64,000 nt of DNA from [Phialemoniopsis] sp. UDSM-2020 (taxonomy: Eukaryota > Ascomycota > Sordariomycetes > Thyridiales > Thyridiaceae), in contig JAEILZ010000003.1 of NCBI GenBank assembly GCA_018873225.1, positions 2,356,001-2,420,000 of the forward strand, written 5' to 3'. Under the pieces are notes generated by a model that saw only the letters and a list, made by a program, of their open reading frames with translations, was not told the origin of the DNA and made no database searches. This document shows positions 21,914 to 32,559 of this stretch, in pieces; position 1 is the first letter of the stretch; the number at the start of each line of letters is the position of its first letter. Made by a program: the position numbers and the translations under genes.

Positions 21914-24900
21914 CTACTCGCTGACTGCACTTTCATCGTCGATGTTCCTAAGATCGACATCTGACCCATTCTCCCGGAACGGGATCGCAAGGTCCATCTC
22001 CATTCTCGTGTCCCGCTGTATTTTGAGGAAATACCTGCGAAGGCTTCGTAAGCCCCTCAAAAAGCCATGGTCCGGCTCATCGGGGTGCTGGGGGGGACAA
22101 GCCTTGCCCCCGGTCAGGTCTCCGGCCATCACACTATTTGCAAAGTCTGCCATCTTGAAATCGATCTCCTTTTTATTTCGCCGTTTCCTCTGGTCACGAT
22201 AGTCCTCCGTGTCCGTTGCAAAATCCGTTGTAGAGTCTTCAACGGCTGTGTCATTGCCGTCATCAGACTGGCCGCCGTCATAGAACATGAGTAGACTGGC
22301 GGCGTAGAAACGGTAGCCGTCAAGTCGGCTGACGATAACCTCGAGCTGGCTGAGTTTGTTGAGCACGGTAGGTATGTGACGCAGGATGCTCGACGGGTCG
22401 GCTCCGTCGTACAGGAAGCGAGTCAACGCGTCCTGGAATTCTTGTCCTGCCTTGATGTCGCGCCCATAATATTTGTCTTTGAAGACATAACTCTGCGTGG
22501 GAACGTCCCAGACTTGCAGCCCGCATACACGAACTCCGAGCTCGCGCGAGGTGGTCTCGGCACACTTGCGCTGCTGTGATTTTTGTTTCTTGGGATTTGC
22601 ATCCACGCCATATTGCCTCGTTCCCATCTTCAGGTCCATAATGCAGGGGCGTTTCATGCCGGCGGTGAGATCTTCCAGAAGCAGGAAATACTCCCGCCGG
22701 GAATCTCTCTCCGTCTGGGCCTCTTTGGGGTTGATAGGCCGCGGAATTTTGCGGAATTCAGCCGTTGGGCTCGCCGCCCGGGACGTAACGGTAGAAGGAT
22801 AGTTTGACAGCGCCGTTGCGGACTCGCCCTCGCGGCTCTTGTGGCCCTCAGTCGGCGTTCTCGAGAGATCTTCGGTTGCAAACCCGTTTTCAACACCACT
22901 GGGCTTGCCATCCTCATGGTCGCCTTTATACCCAGCATCATCAGGCTCCTCAAACACATGAAGATCCCCACGGGATTCAGACACATCTTTAGGCTTTCTT
23001 CGTAGTACTGTGCCCGAATAACGGCGTTTTTTCCTCTGCGATGGTGGCTGTTCCGAGAGTGTATCTGGTTCTGGAGCACTAGTCCCCGTCACATCTTTCG
23101 GTTCGTTGCCATCATTCGCTTCGTGGTGAGATCTCCTGGGGAGATCGATGGACATGCGCTGTGGCTCTTCTGCCGTATCAGAAGTAGATTCATGTTTAGC
23201 GTCGCTGCCAGGGCTGTGATCATCCTCAATTCTCATTGGGCTAGACATGAGATTCGGGTCCGAGTTTGATTGTCGGAGAATCTGCTGCAGGGTCTTGCGC
23301 GGAATCGCCCGCCGATTAGCTTTGTGCTGATGCCTCTGGATCGCGATGGGTTGCTTCAGGAAAGCGTCGTTGAAAACCTCGTTCCGAAGTTTTTTATTCA
23401 CGGTAGTCGCGCCCCAGCTATTAGCGTGGCGCTCCTCTAAAGACGGGCGGGCGAGCAGCGCATGCTTTTCAGGCGGAATCTCAATGGGCACCTCGCGACG
23501 TTGTATCGTGGACTTTGGTGAGCCGCGAGGGGATCCGGATGGCTGCAATAAATTTCGGGGAAGGATATGTTGGTTATCCACGAACGTGACCGTAGGCACC
23601 TGGTTAGGAGCCGACTGCAGTGACTGGCTGATCACCCGCGCATGTGCTGGGGTCTCCCGGTGAGCCTCCCCAAGGCGTGCGACTGCTTCGTGGACTGTTG
23701 TGCCATTGGCTGTCAAGGCTTGACGAAGGGCATCTTGATCAATCTGTTTGCGCTCGTGGGAAGCGTTGTCGTCCTTCCTCACGGTCGACCTACGCCGCGG
23801 CTGTTTGTGGAATGTCACATTGAGTACTCCGATATATCTACGATTACGAGGTTAGATGGCTTTGCTACACAAAGGGGCAACGAGCAACTACAACTTACCG
23901 CGGGAGGAACGCCAGCAGGTCACGATGGAACCTCTCTATCCTCTCGTAAAACTCATTCTCCCGGTTGTTCAGCTGCTTACATACTGCCCGTTTCGAAAAG
24001 CGCCACAGCGTAGTATGACCGCCTACTTGGTGCCGATAAGGTATCAGCTCGATAGCCTCGAGAGGTTGCCTGTGCTGGTGGTCATGGACATGATCGTCGT
24101 ATTGTTGAGACACAGGTCGAGGCGTGCCCTGGTGTGATACCACTGCGACTTCTGGTTCAGGCACTGCAGGAGCGTCATACCCTGTGGAGTATGACGTGTC
24201 CTTTGTGTGGTTGCGTCGTACCTCTTGTGTAGGACGAGACACGTCCTCAAACTTCTCCTCTTCGGGGCTCGTCACGTCTGTCTCCGGCTCGTCCGCTTTC
24301 ACCAACCAAGGGTGAAAGTCCTCGTTTCTAGGTGGAGCCCCGGTAACAGCCATGGGGCGTTGGACAACACCAGAGCCTGCAGAAGCCAGTTCAGAAGGCT
24401 CCTCAGGCCCCTGATGAGGCAAGAACACGGCAGATGAGATCTTTTCCTCTCCCGACTCGTCGCCGTCCTCAGTATGCTCATCTGACTTGGTGGCTTCGCT
24501 AGACCTGCGACCCTCTCGCTCCTGGTCTACCGACCTGGTTTCCTCGCTTCTCAGCAAATTGAAGTCCTCAGCCTTCGCGTGAGCTGATGGGTCACTGCTC
24601 TCGACTGAGGCTACAATGTCACTCCGTAGTTCTCTGCCAGCGTCGCCAAAGTAATCTTGTGACGATCGAATGCCCACAGAAGCAGGCGGCGACTTGCTTG
24701 TCGATATTTGCTCGGCATGCTTCTCCCCGATAGATCTCGGCGATGGTAGGGCGTCCTGGGCGTGTTGTACACCTTCGATCGGACCAGTTTTTTCTGTGTC
24801 AGTTGGGGCCTCGGCAGTTGGTGAGAGCTTCTCCCGCGACGGTGTTAATTTTGTCTCCCTCCTCTTGATCTTGTCCTCGGGCAGGCCCTCCTTGAAGAAT

Positions 24901-25907
24901 CGCAAGCTGTGACTGGCTTTACGGCTGCCGCGATTTGGTTCCAGACCGCTAAGCACCTCCGTGATGGATTTTTCTACTTGACCGTCCTGATGCTTGTTCA
25001 GATCTCCGCTCCCAATCGACCAAGCCTTTTCTGGTCCCATTGACACACGGTGTTCCATTTTCCTTGGCCGAGCCGACTGTCGAGGATCGCGGCTGTTATC
25101 TGAGTTGTTTAGACTGGGCTGCGTAGCAGACCGCTCCAAAACCGTCGGGGAAGCTGTCGTGTCATGGTCCAAGATGTTGTTGAAGGGCCCGGTCCTTATC
25201 GGCAACTCGAAGGGTTTGTGTTCGCTGCCGCGGCTCTGTGTCAAGGGTCCGTGAAGCCCGCGCTGGGAAGGTGGCGTCCTCTCATCCCCTCGAAAGTCAG
25301 GGTTACGGAGTGTGAAGGTGGCCGAGGGGCCCAAGATGTCTCCAGTGAGTGTGGTAGTCGGCGCTGTAGTTGTCAGGGTAGCCGACGAAGCCATTGCGAC
25401 AGATCGTGAAGAGCTTCGCGGCGTCAGGGAACCACCTCCTGTGCTTGTCTGGGAACCATCGTCGTTGGGGCTTGCTATGCTATCGGGATTTTGCCTAATG
25501 TTTTGGTCTTGTCTCGGGTGGGTGCTCTGACCGTCGTACGGTTGCGGTGGTGGCCTCTGAGAAGGGTCGGTCTGAGGTGCCGCAGAAGGTATCCCCCGAG
25601 CTGAAGCAAGCGCCTGAGTTAGTAGTGAGGGTCCGGTATGCCGCTGCAGGACAGCAGGCCGAGACTTTTTATTCGAGTCTCCATCGAGGGGAGCTGGGAG
25701 GGCTGTCTGGGTAGACTGAGCGCCCTGCGGCGTGGCAGCAGCATCTGGCTGCGACGGGGCCGTAGCCGGGAGCGCTGGGGCCGTGGACAGGACTGGTACC
25801 TGGTCGGCCGCTAGTCCTGAGCCGGTGGCCGCTGTACTGTCAGCCTGGGCATGGCTCACCGGTGTAGTGGCTGCAGTGTGCTCTGGCGGAGAGGACGGGT
25901 TGGACAT
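21914..25907 (-). CDS. KCS1: Inositol hexakisphosphate kinase (Kcs1-type)
   Basis: Two exons (25907-23899, 23837-21914) with a 61-bp intron give 1,310 aa. The first 600 residues are Ser/Pro/Thr-rich and low in order. The kinase domain begins around the splice junction ([27 protein letters not shown]), is interrupted by a roughly 350-residue disordered insert, and resumes at about residue 1,060. There it has the inositol-phosphate-binding signature P-x3-D-x-K-x-G (PCIMDLKMG), then SLLMFYDG (about 1,181) and the metal-binding KMADFANS (about 1,228). Kcs1 pyrophosphorylates IP6 to IP7, a signal in phosphate sensing, vacuole form and telomere upkeep. The start at 25907 is the first ATG in frame; the frame continues upstream only through a TTG. 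An out-of-frame ATG lies 11 nt before it. Confidence 0.9.
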
Positions 25908-27443
25908 GAGGTGAACATCTGGCGAGTGCTGAGGCAATGTGGGAGAGATGATTCGTTGGTATCGTACGGGAGAGATAGTGGTCAGGGAATTGAGTGGTCC
26001 GGGGGTGGATATCCTGCCCTCTTTCTTGTCTGCTTCGTTTCCAGCCGTGACGCGTGCGAATCAATGCTCCAGGCCCAACACGGGGAGTGGTTGCAGCTAG
26101 AAACTCGAGGGAAAACCTTGAGAAGGGGGCCGTCAGAGAGGGCGAGGGAAGTTTGGGCGATATGAGTGGAGAAGGAGATGGACGAGGTGTGAATTGGGAA
26201 GCTTCCGGAGGGGTGGATTGAGGGGGAGAGACTCGAGTTCGATCGAGATAAGTGATAGGGGAACCCACGTATGTACCGCAGAAGGAATGAGAGACGGGAG
26301 AGGGGGAGAATGTTGAGGACAGCAGCGGCGGCGGTAGCACTGACGCAAGGTTGGCGATAGGTAGCGTTATTCTGTCGCACGGGGCTTGGTGGTTGTGTAG
26401 TTACTTTACGTTGTTGTGTTTGGTTGTGTTGTGGGTGAGTGTGTGCAAGTGTGGGAAAAAAGGCCGGGGTGGCTGTATGTACCCAGGCAGGGAAGCGGCA
26501 CCCGGACCAAGCCTCTGGACAAAGATGCAGTAGGGCCGGCTTGTCAAAAAGGTACCTTTGAAGACCCCAAATTAAGCGTCTCTTGGCTCCTTTGGATGTT
26601 CTTTTTAGGTTTTTGTTGTGGTGCCAGAGACCTGTCCCATGGTGGGGTTGGCCTCTGGGCTTTGGATGATAGCGCTCTCGGTGCCCAAAGGCTGCCTCTT
26701 CTGCCTCCACGTGCCCCCCGACGGGCCCCACTATAGCCCAGTCCATGACGGCAGAATGACCCCCCCGGCTCCAGGGTTCGCTATCAATTGGGGCTTGCGC
26801 TCCCGGAAAAAGGTACCTGACCATCCTCAAGTGACCATCAGCCGCTACTCGAACGGCTTCTCACCCCCGGCCAGCTAGACACGCATCCCAATCCGAGTTG
26901 CTGGGATGCGAAAGTCTTTTGCAATCGTGCCTAATCTTCGACACTTTTTTTCTTCGATGAAAAGTCGGTGTGCTATCACCTCTTCCGGATTGTCAACGTG
27001 ATCCTCTCCTTCTGTTGTGCTCAATATTTTTGAGACTTGCAGGGATGATCATGATGTACGCATATTGTATGTAATTGAGGCTCAACCTCCTCGTCGCTGA
27101 GCATTCTTGGGTCCGCACCTCATGTACTCGGAAAAAGGCCATGGACTCAGGCATGTCATGATGCGAAGCACTTTTCGCAAATATCAATCCATGGCACGGT
27201 CTTCGACAAGCGGGCAATCTCTCTCATCCTCTCTTTGCTCTACTTTGCCGTTCGTTCTGATTGCCCTTGCAACTTGATGGCGACGACTTTTCTTACTACT
27301 ACTTGCTATCGAGTTATTCGTAAAGCACGCAAAGAGCGAGGCCCTACATGGCTACGGACATTTTGCTTTCTGTCTTTCTCTTATTTAGTCTTATTTTATT
27401 TCTCTCGATTTTCTTCTTTTCCCTTTTTTTGTTTCTTGCCTTC

Positions 27444-27467
27444 CTCTCTCTCTCTCTCTCTCTCTCT
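27444..27467. repeat. CT dinucleotide microsatellite
   Basis: Twelve CT units inside a longer T/C-rich stretch (about 27360-27490), in non-coding DNA 1.5 kb upstream of KCS1. Confidence 0.9.
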
Positions 27468-28145
27468 GGTCTTGTCTTCTTCTTTCTTTTGTATACTTGC
27501 TACATAAAGAGGTGATCGATCATCCTCTCCGTGATAGTGACAAGAGAACAACAGTGCAGGGAGGCAGTTCCACTGCAGATTCCTTGCACTGGTACATACG
27601 TCTCACGATTGCGAGGCAAGCAGAGGCGTATTGCAGAAACACGGGTGTGTATATAGATTCATACATAGACAGGAGGGATTGTGCAAGATAATGAAATTGA
27701 AACCTAGAAATCATTCCAGGGCACACGTAAACTCGGTACCTGTCGATGACCCTCGCGTGCATGAGTGCTTCGTTGGCAGACGGGCGGCGGTCAAGAGGCA
27801 CGTTCTTGGGTGATTGGTGAAGAGAGGGTCTCGGGCTGTAAGCGAGATGCATGGAGGTCCTCGCCCTTGACTGGCATGTCTGTGGACAGATCCTGACAGG
27901 GACTCTAATGTTTGGTCCCGTCCCCTTCAAAATGCGGTGTCTGAGACAGCGACTACTTCCTTCTCCTGGCAATATCGATGCGATTGTTGATTTGTCACAA
28001 AACCAAGCGCAAAGGATCTAGAGAATCTGGGGACGTGTTGTGGCGCTGCCCCAGTCACTTCGGAAGACAAGGGCATATCATCCGGTCTAGGGGATCCTGT
28101 TCACAAAGAACCATAAGCAAGGAGAAAGAAAGATCTTCTTTCTCT

Positions 28146-28304
28146 TTCAAAAAAAAAGAAAAGAAAAGAAAAATAGAAAAAAAGAAAAAGAAAAAGAAAA
28201 AGAAAAGGAAAGAGAAGGAAAGAAGGAAAGAGAGCAAAGAAAGAAGCAAGAAGAAGAAAGGAAAAAAGGGGCAAGGGAAGAAGGGAAAAGAGAAAAGAAG
28301 GAGT
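28146..28304. repeat. Polypurine (A/G) tract
   Basis: About 155 bases on the plus strand consist almost entirely of A and G (AAAAGA- and GAAAGA-like units), interrupted by only a few C residues. Such tracts can form triplex DNA and often vary in length. Confidence 0.85.
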
Positions 28305-28482
28305 GTGATACCCTGGTGCCATTTACCGCATCCAATGTCAATATTTACTTCTCTGGACTTCTTGAAAACTAGAGAGAGGGTTGGGCTTGGTTTTCATTTA
28401 ATTGCATCAAGAAAGCTTCCGGCCATTCTATGACTTGCTGTGTTGAGTAGACACTATGAAGAAGCTCGGGTATAATGTTAGA

Positions 28483-28566
28483 ATAATCATGGGTTTGCCT
28501 CTTCAACTCCAGCCTCCAATCTCCATAATCATGGGTTTGCCTCTTCAACTCCAGCCTCCAATCTCC
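28483..28566. repeat. 42-bp tandem duplication across a stop codon
   Basis: Two perfect 42-bp copies (28483-28524 and 28525-28566), each containing ATCATGGGTTTGCCTCTTC. On the minus strand the upstream copy encodes the last codons and TGA stop of the gene ending at 28545. The second copy repeats that stop inside the 3' untranslated region. Confidence 0.92.
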
Positions 28567-31500
28567 ATACCCATTGTTTGCCTTGGTCTTCCCTCAAATC
28601 CCGCGTTCATTCGTGCATGTTCCACCTCCGCATCAACATCAAAAGTTGTCAAAAAGTCGCCAAGGTTATGCAATACAGCACTGACATCGTCCGCTTGCAA
28701 GTCCTGATCCCCTGCGGCATGCCGAACCGGCGTACTAATGATGTTATCTGGGTTGCTAATATCGGGCCTAGCTAGCTCCTGGTCGACCTCTTGAAACCTG
28801 TCGGCCAAGGCTTCCACAGCAGGGCTCGAAACGTTCTGCTGACTGAGAGACGGAAGTAATCTGGGCTGGGCGCGCGGCTTGCTCAGCGGTCCTTTGGTCG
28901 CCATTGCTGCATAGTGCTCTTGAAACTTGTCAACCTCGCACGGCAGATCCATGAGCGACGCGAATGGTGGAGGAGATCCCGATCTTGGAAAAGAGTTATG
29001 CATAGGTTGAGTGATGCGACGCCTAACCTGACGCTCGAGGCCCGATTCGATATAGTCGTCCTCATCGGCGTTTCGCAAAGCAGTCGACGCCGGTGAGGGC
29101 GTGGCGGACCCCGTATCATCGATTTCGCCAGGTATTGGTGCAAATCGCACCCTGCGTTCGGGACGTGCCTTCTTAGCTGAGACGCTGGTCCACGGATTGG
29201 AGAGAATGCTGCTTTCCTGGGCGGTCTTGAACGTAATCCTGCTTCGATCCTGGAGAGGGGACGGAGACATGAAGTTCCGGAATGATTTGATCGAGAGTGT
29301 GAAGTCCGGCGTGGGAAGACTGGAGTGTTTCGTGTCAGGCGTTGACGGCCTGGCCTGGGTCTCGTCTGGATGATAGACCCTGTCCAACATTGCCGGTCCT
29401 TGAGGTAGAACCGACAGTGGTGAAGATCGGCGAGTTCTCCTACTGTCATCCGGAGACCTGGGAGAGGATAGCGGATTGGTCTTCTGCACGACCCAAGGGT
29501 TCTCGCTGTAAATCGCTACAGATGACAACTTTGATGCTGGAGTTGCCGACGCTAAGTTTTCGGATTGTGGTAACTGTCGTGAAGGACCGCTTTCATGGTC
29601 AGAACCACTGATCTCGAAATTAATCCCAGCGTCTAGGCCGGAGGACGAGGCCGTGATCTCCGGTTCCATCGACTTGAGTTTGGAGGAAGTTAAGCCCCTT
29701 GTTGGGGACAGGAGGGCCAGTTCGCAAGTCTTGGCCCAGGGACTTTGCCTCTGTGTATCGAGTCGTGCGCTGGCTGGGTCTTCAGAGCTAGGTATGTTGC
29801 TGCCTGTACTAGTTTCCGTATCAGTACGGAGCTCCTCAACCATGGGTGCCTCGATGACCTGCGAGATCGCTTGCGGTTGTTGGGAGGGAGTAGCCACGGT
29901 TATAGAATCCTCTATGATGCTGGATTCTCCATCTGACTGGTTGCTTTCCAAGTTGTCAAGACTCATGTTTTCAGGGGCAGTGGAAAGCTCCGAAAGCGAA
30001 CTCGTCGATGATGAGTTCGATTTTGCCCCTGTCTCGTGAATACTCCCGATCAGGCCAGCCTTGATGTCTTCGTATCGGAGAGCAATGGCAGAATTCTCTA
30101 GCTGAGTATTGATCAGCGTAGTCTCATTCATAGCATCGTCCATCGGAGACATCGGCTTGGTCTCGCTGGTCGCGAGACCTGTCTGATCTACACCGAAAGT
30201 TTTGGTTGTCTGGGTGGTAGTATTGCCATCCTGATGAAGCGCTTTAACATCGGCATAGCGTGTAGGAGGATGTGAAAGGTCAAATTTCGTTGGAGTATCG
30301 TCGTTTGATACAGAGCCACCTTCTGCAGAATCGACGTGCGTAGTTGGAAAGGTATCTTGAGTGTCCTCCTCTGCCTCTTCTAAAGGACTTTCAGTGCCCA
30401 CTAAGAGCTCTTCCGGAGGCAAATCGGCAGCTGGTACTTGGAGTGCTTTGTTCGATTCTGAAGCAGGTAGCTGTATGTCATTCTCCGATTCTTGGTGTGA
30501 TCTACTCCGTGCCCTGGCCCGGAAGAGAAAACTGTCGTCTTGTTGACTTTCAAAATGATCGAGAATGTTGTTCCTTGTTGTTTCGGTCTGTTGTGTCTCA
30601 CGTCCATGTCTACCCTCGAGGTCCGAATCAACACATGTATCACAAGCGCCGTCTGTAGTCTGTACAGGATTGATGACTGGATGCGACGCTTTGACCCGTG
30701 AAGCCTTGCAGCCCCGAGCTTTCGTCGAGCGCCGGGGCGAAGATATATGGGAGGCGTTGGATCTGGGGCTGGGACCCGCCAACCTAGATTGACCATCGCG
30801 CTCAGAAACGTAAGATGCAGAACGCGAGCGCATGGCTCGTTGGCTCGATTGCGACACGCTGAGGTCCATTTGGTCCACACAGACAACCGAGGCTTTGCTC
30901 CCTGGCTGACCTGACATGGGGCTCGTCTCAAGATTGGGCGCTGGCGCATGCGCGAAATATCCAGGAGTCGGAGAGTCGACTGTATCTGCACTTGTGATCT
31001 CTGACTTCCTGCGCTTCACCGCAATTTTCTTGAGCCAGCCTACACCGGCTGGGCGCTTGGTCATCCGACGTCTTGTTGCGGCTGATCCCATCCAGAAGCT
31101 TTCCCTTGCAGCCGCTTTCACCTCGACATCATTCCGCCAATCATGTACTCGAGCAATGGCTGTCGCATCCATGAACGGGTTTTCGTAATGCTCGAAAGGT
31201 GTTTGGGATATGTTGCTTGGCAGATCGTCCGTGTGATCGACAATGTCTTCGTTGGGCTCAAGAGCGCTTGATGATTTTGTTTCTCTTGAAAGAGAATCGT
31301 TACCTGAAGTACAGGTCTGAGGGACGTCGGAGCTGGTGAGATCATTGGCGATGTTGGGATCAAAGACATTGGTGTGGTCAGCAACTAGACGTGAAGGCAA
31401 CTTCGTGTTCACGACCCGACCGCCTTTTCCCTTCCATGGATTTGTCCAGGATGCGCCCTGATCTAAAGGTCCTCGTAGAGTTGCGGACTGGAGGAACGGG

Positions 31501-31697
31501 ATCCTGCCTTGAAGGAACCGGTTTGCTGAATCCTCATAGCGAAGCTTTCGTTGTGTCGGATTCTCATAGTATTCGTCTTCGGAGCCGGAGTAGAGGACGT
31601 CATCTGCCAAATGGGCAGTTTCGCAATAGATAGGCTCTTCTCCACATTGGTGTGTCTGCAGCCAACTCCAGTTGTTGTATCCATCAGAAGCTGCCAT
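28545..31697 (-). CDS. Large low-complexity protein of unknown function
   Basis: Uninterrupted 1,050-aa frame starting at an ATG (31697). I do not recognise the family. It is rich in Ser, Asp, Glu, Pro and Thr and looks mostly disordered, with basic patches at about residues 200-230 (RRRMTKRPAGVGWLKKIAVKRRK), which could serve as a nuclear localisation signal. Three NPW tripeptides recur in short conserved-looking contexts: TNPWKGKGG (86-88), SENPWVVQKTNP (about 734) and SNPWTSVSAKK (about 833). Close after the third is RRVRFAP (about 850), which fits the RVxF docking motif for protein phosphatase 1. A possibly ordered segment near 920-940 reads PCEVDKFQEHYAAMATKG. The length, an unbroken frame, and compositional consistency support a real gene. 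It shares an 862-bp divergent promoter with the Nud1/Cdc11 gene. Confidence 0.8.
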   Translation of the reverse strand: MAASDGYNNWSWLQTHQCGEEPIYCETAHLADDVLYSGSEDEYYENPTQRKLRYEDSANRFLQGRIPFLQSATLRGPLDQGASWTNPWKGKGGRVVNTKLPSRLVADHTNVFDPNIANDLTSSDVPQTCTSGNDSLSRETKSSSALEPNEDIVDHTDDLPSNISQTPFEHYENPFMDATAIARVHDWRNDVEVKAAARESFWMGSAATRRRMTKRPAGVGWLKKIAVKRRKSEITSADTVDSPTPGYFAHAPAPNLETSPMSGQPGSKASVVCVDQMDLSVSQSSQRAMRSRSASYVSERDGQSRLAGPSPRSNASHISSPRRSTKARGCKASRVKASHPVINPVQTTDGACDTCVDSDLEGRHGRETQQTETTRNNILDHFESQQDDSFLFRARARSRSHQESENDIQLPASESNKALQVPAADLPPEELLVGTESPLEEAEEDTQDTFPTTHVDSAEGGSVSNDDTPTKFDLSHPPTRYADVKALHQDGNTTTQTTKTFGVDQTGLATSETKPMSPMDDAMNETTLINTQLENSAIALRYEDIKAGLIGSIHETGAKSNSSSTSSLSELSTAPENMSLDNLESNQSDGESSIIEDSITVATPSQQPQAISQVIEAPMVEELRTDTETSTGSNIPSSEDPASARLDTQRQSPWAKTCELALLSPTRGLTSSKLKSMEPEITASSSGLDAGINFEISGSDHESGPSRQLPQSENLASATPASKLSSVAIYSENPWVVQKTNPLSSPRSPDDSRRTRRSSPLSVLPQGPAMLDRVYHPDETQARPSTPDTKHSSLPTPDFTLSIKSFRNFMSPSPLQDRSRITFKTAQESSILSNPWTSVSAKKARPERRVRFAPIPGEIDDTGSATPSPASTALRNADEDDYIESGLERQVRRRITQPMHNSFPRSGSPPPFASLMDLPCEVDKFQEHYAAMATKGPLSKPRAQPRLLPSLSQQNVSSPAVEALADRFQEVDQELARPDISNPDNIISTPVRHAAGDQDLQADDVSAVLHNLGDFLTTFDVDAEVEHARMNAGFEGRPRQTMGMEIGGWS

Positions 31698-32559
31698 GAT
31701 CGTCGTTGAGTACCATGCAAATTAGCATGCCGGGAACGAGAAATGAACGAGAGTTGGGCTGTTGGTGTCGTCGTCCACCATGAGTTGCACCGACCGATCA
31801 AACTCCCCAGGCTGCCACCGTCGCTGTTTGTCTGGCTGGAGTGTGTCGTTGAATGCCAGCCTCGGTGGGGATCGGAGCCAAAAATCCGTTGCAGGGGAAA
31901 CGCGATCGGACCGCGTAGCACTTTACGCGAAGGCCACGTGATAGCGTGAAGTGGGCTGGACCGGGGTGGGCCTTGTAAAATTGGAGGTGAAATCTAGGTT
32001 TCGGGCAGTGACCCACCTTTTCTGGTTGCCACGGTGAGGAGGATGCATTGTTGACTGATACATTGCCCGTTTGGGCGACCCGTTCCTCCCCACCTACACA
32101 AGACGCGATTCCGGGGGCCCAGTCGCATCGCATCGCATCCAAGCTTGACGTACCTATCGTATCGACAAGCTGCGCAATCCAAGAGACTTGGTTAGATCTG
32201 CATGCAGTCGTCGCCTCAACTCAATTCTGCACACACCTCAGAATTTCATGGGCCTCTACCTACCTACTTTACTTTTACCTTATCTGCTAGGCATCCGACA
32301 ACAGAAGACGTCGGCGGTTTGAATTAGAGCACCCCACGAACAATAACACCCTTGCAATACGCCTATCTTCGATATCTACGTGCATCGCCTTGCGACGCAC
32401 CATTCACGACTACCTACAACAACACACATCTACCTTTAGGCAATATATCCAAATCTGGGCCGGGCACAAAAGAATACAAATTGCCCATGGACATGTTCTA
32501 GGACATCGCCAACCTCGACCAACATCCCAGCGCGTCGACTCTCGACTACTTGCATAAAC
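31698..32559. promoter_or_regulatory. Divergent promoter region, unknown protein / NUD1-CDC11
   Basis: 862 bp between start codons pointing away from each other. A four-codon upstream frame (ATG at 32487, stop at 32501) precedes the Nud1/Cdc11 start. CTACCTACC-like pyrimidine-rich leader sequence is present; no clear TATA box was found. Confidence 0.4.

Larger units (their letters stand above)
25908..28544. other. 2.6-kb gene-free region upstream of KCS1
   Basis: Both neighbours are on the minus strand, so this is the KCS1 promoter side plus the 3' end of the gene at 28545. It contains a CT dinucleotide run (27444-27467), a long purine tract (28146-28304) and one half of a 42-bp tandem duplication (28483-28566). 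A 282-codon minus-strand frame at 25982-26830 has the Pro/Ser/His-rich look of chance sequence. Confidence 0.5.

Noticed and set aside
25908..25937. N-terminal extension of KCS1 by ten residues
   Set aside because: The extended frame begins at TTG, not ATG; the ATG at 25907 is used instead.
25982..26830. 282-codon minus-strand frame upstream of KCS1
   Set aside because: Pro/His/Ser-rich without motifs and lies where the KCS1 leader is expected; no homology recognised.
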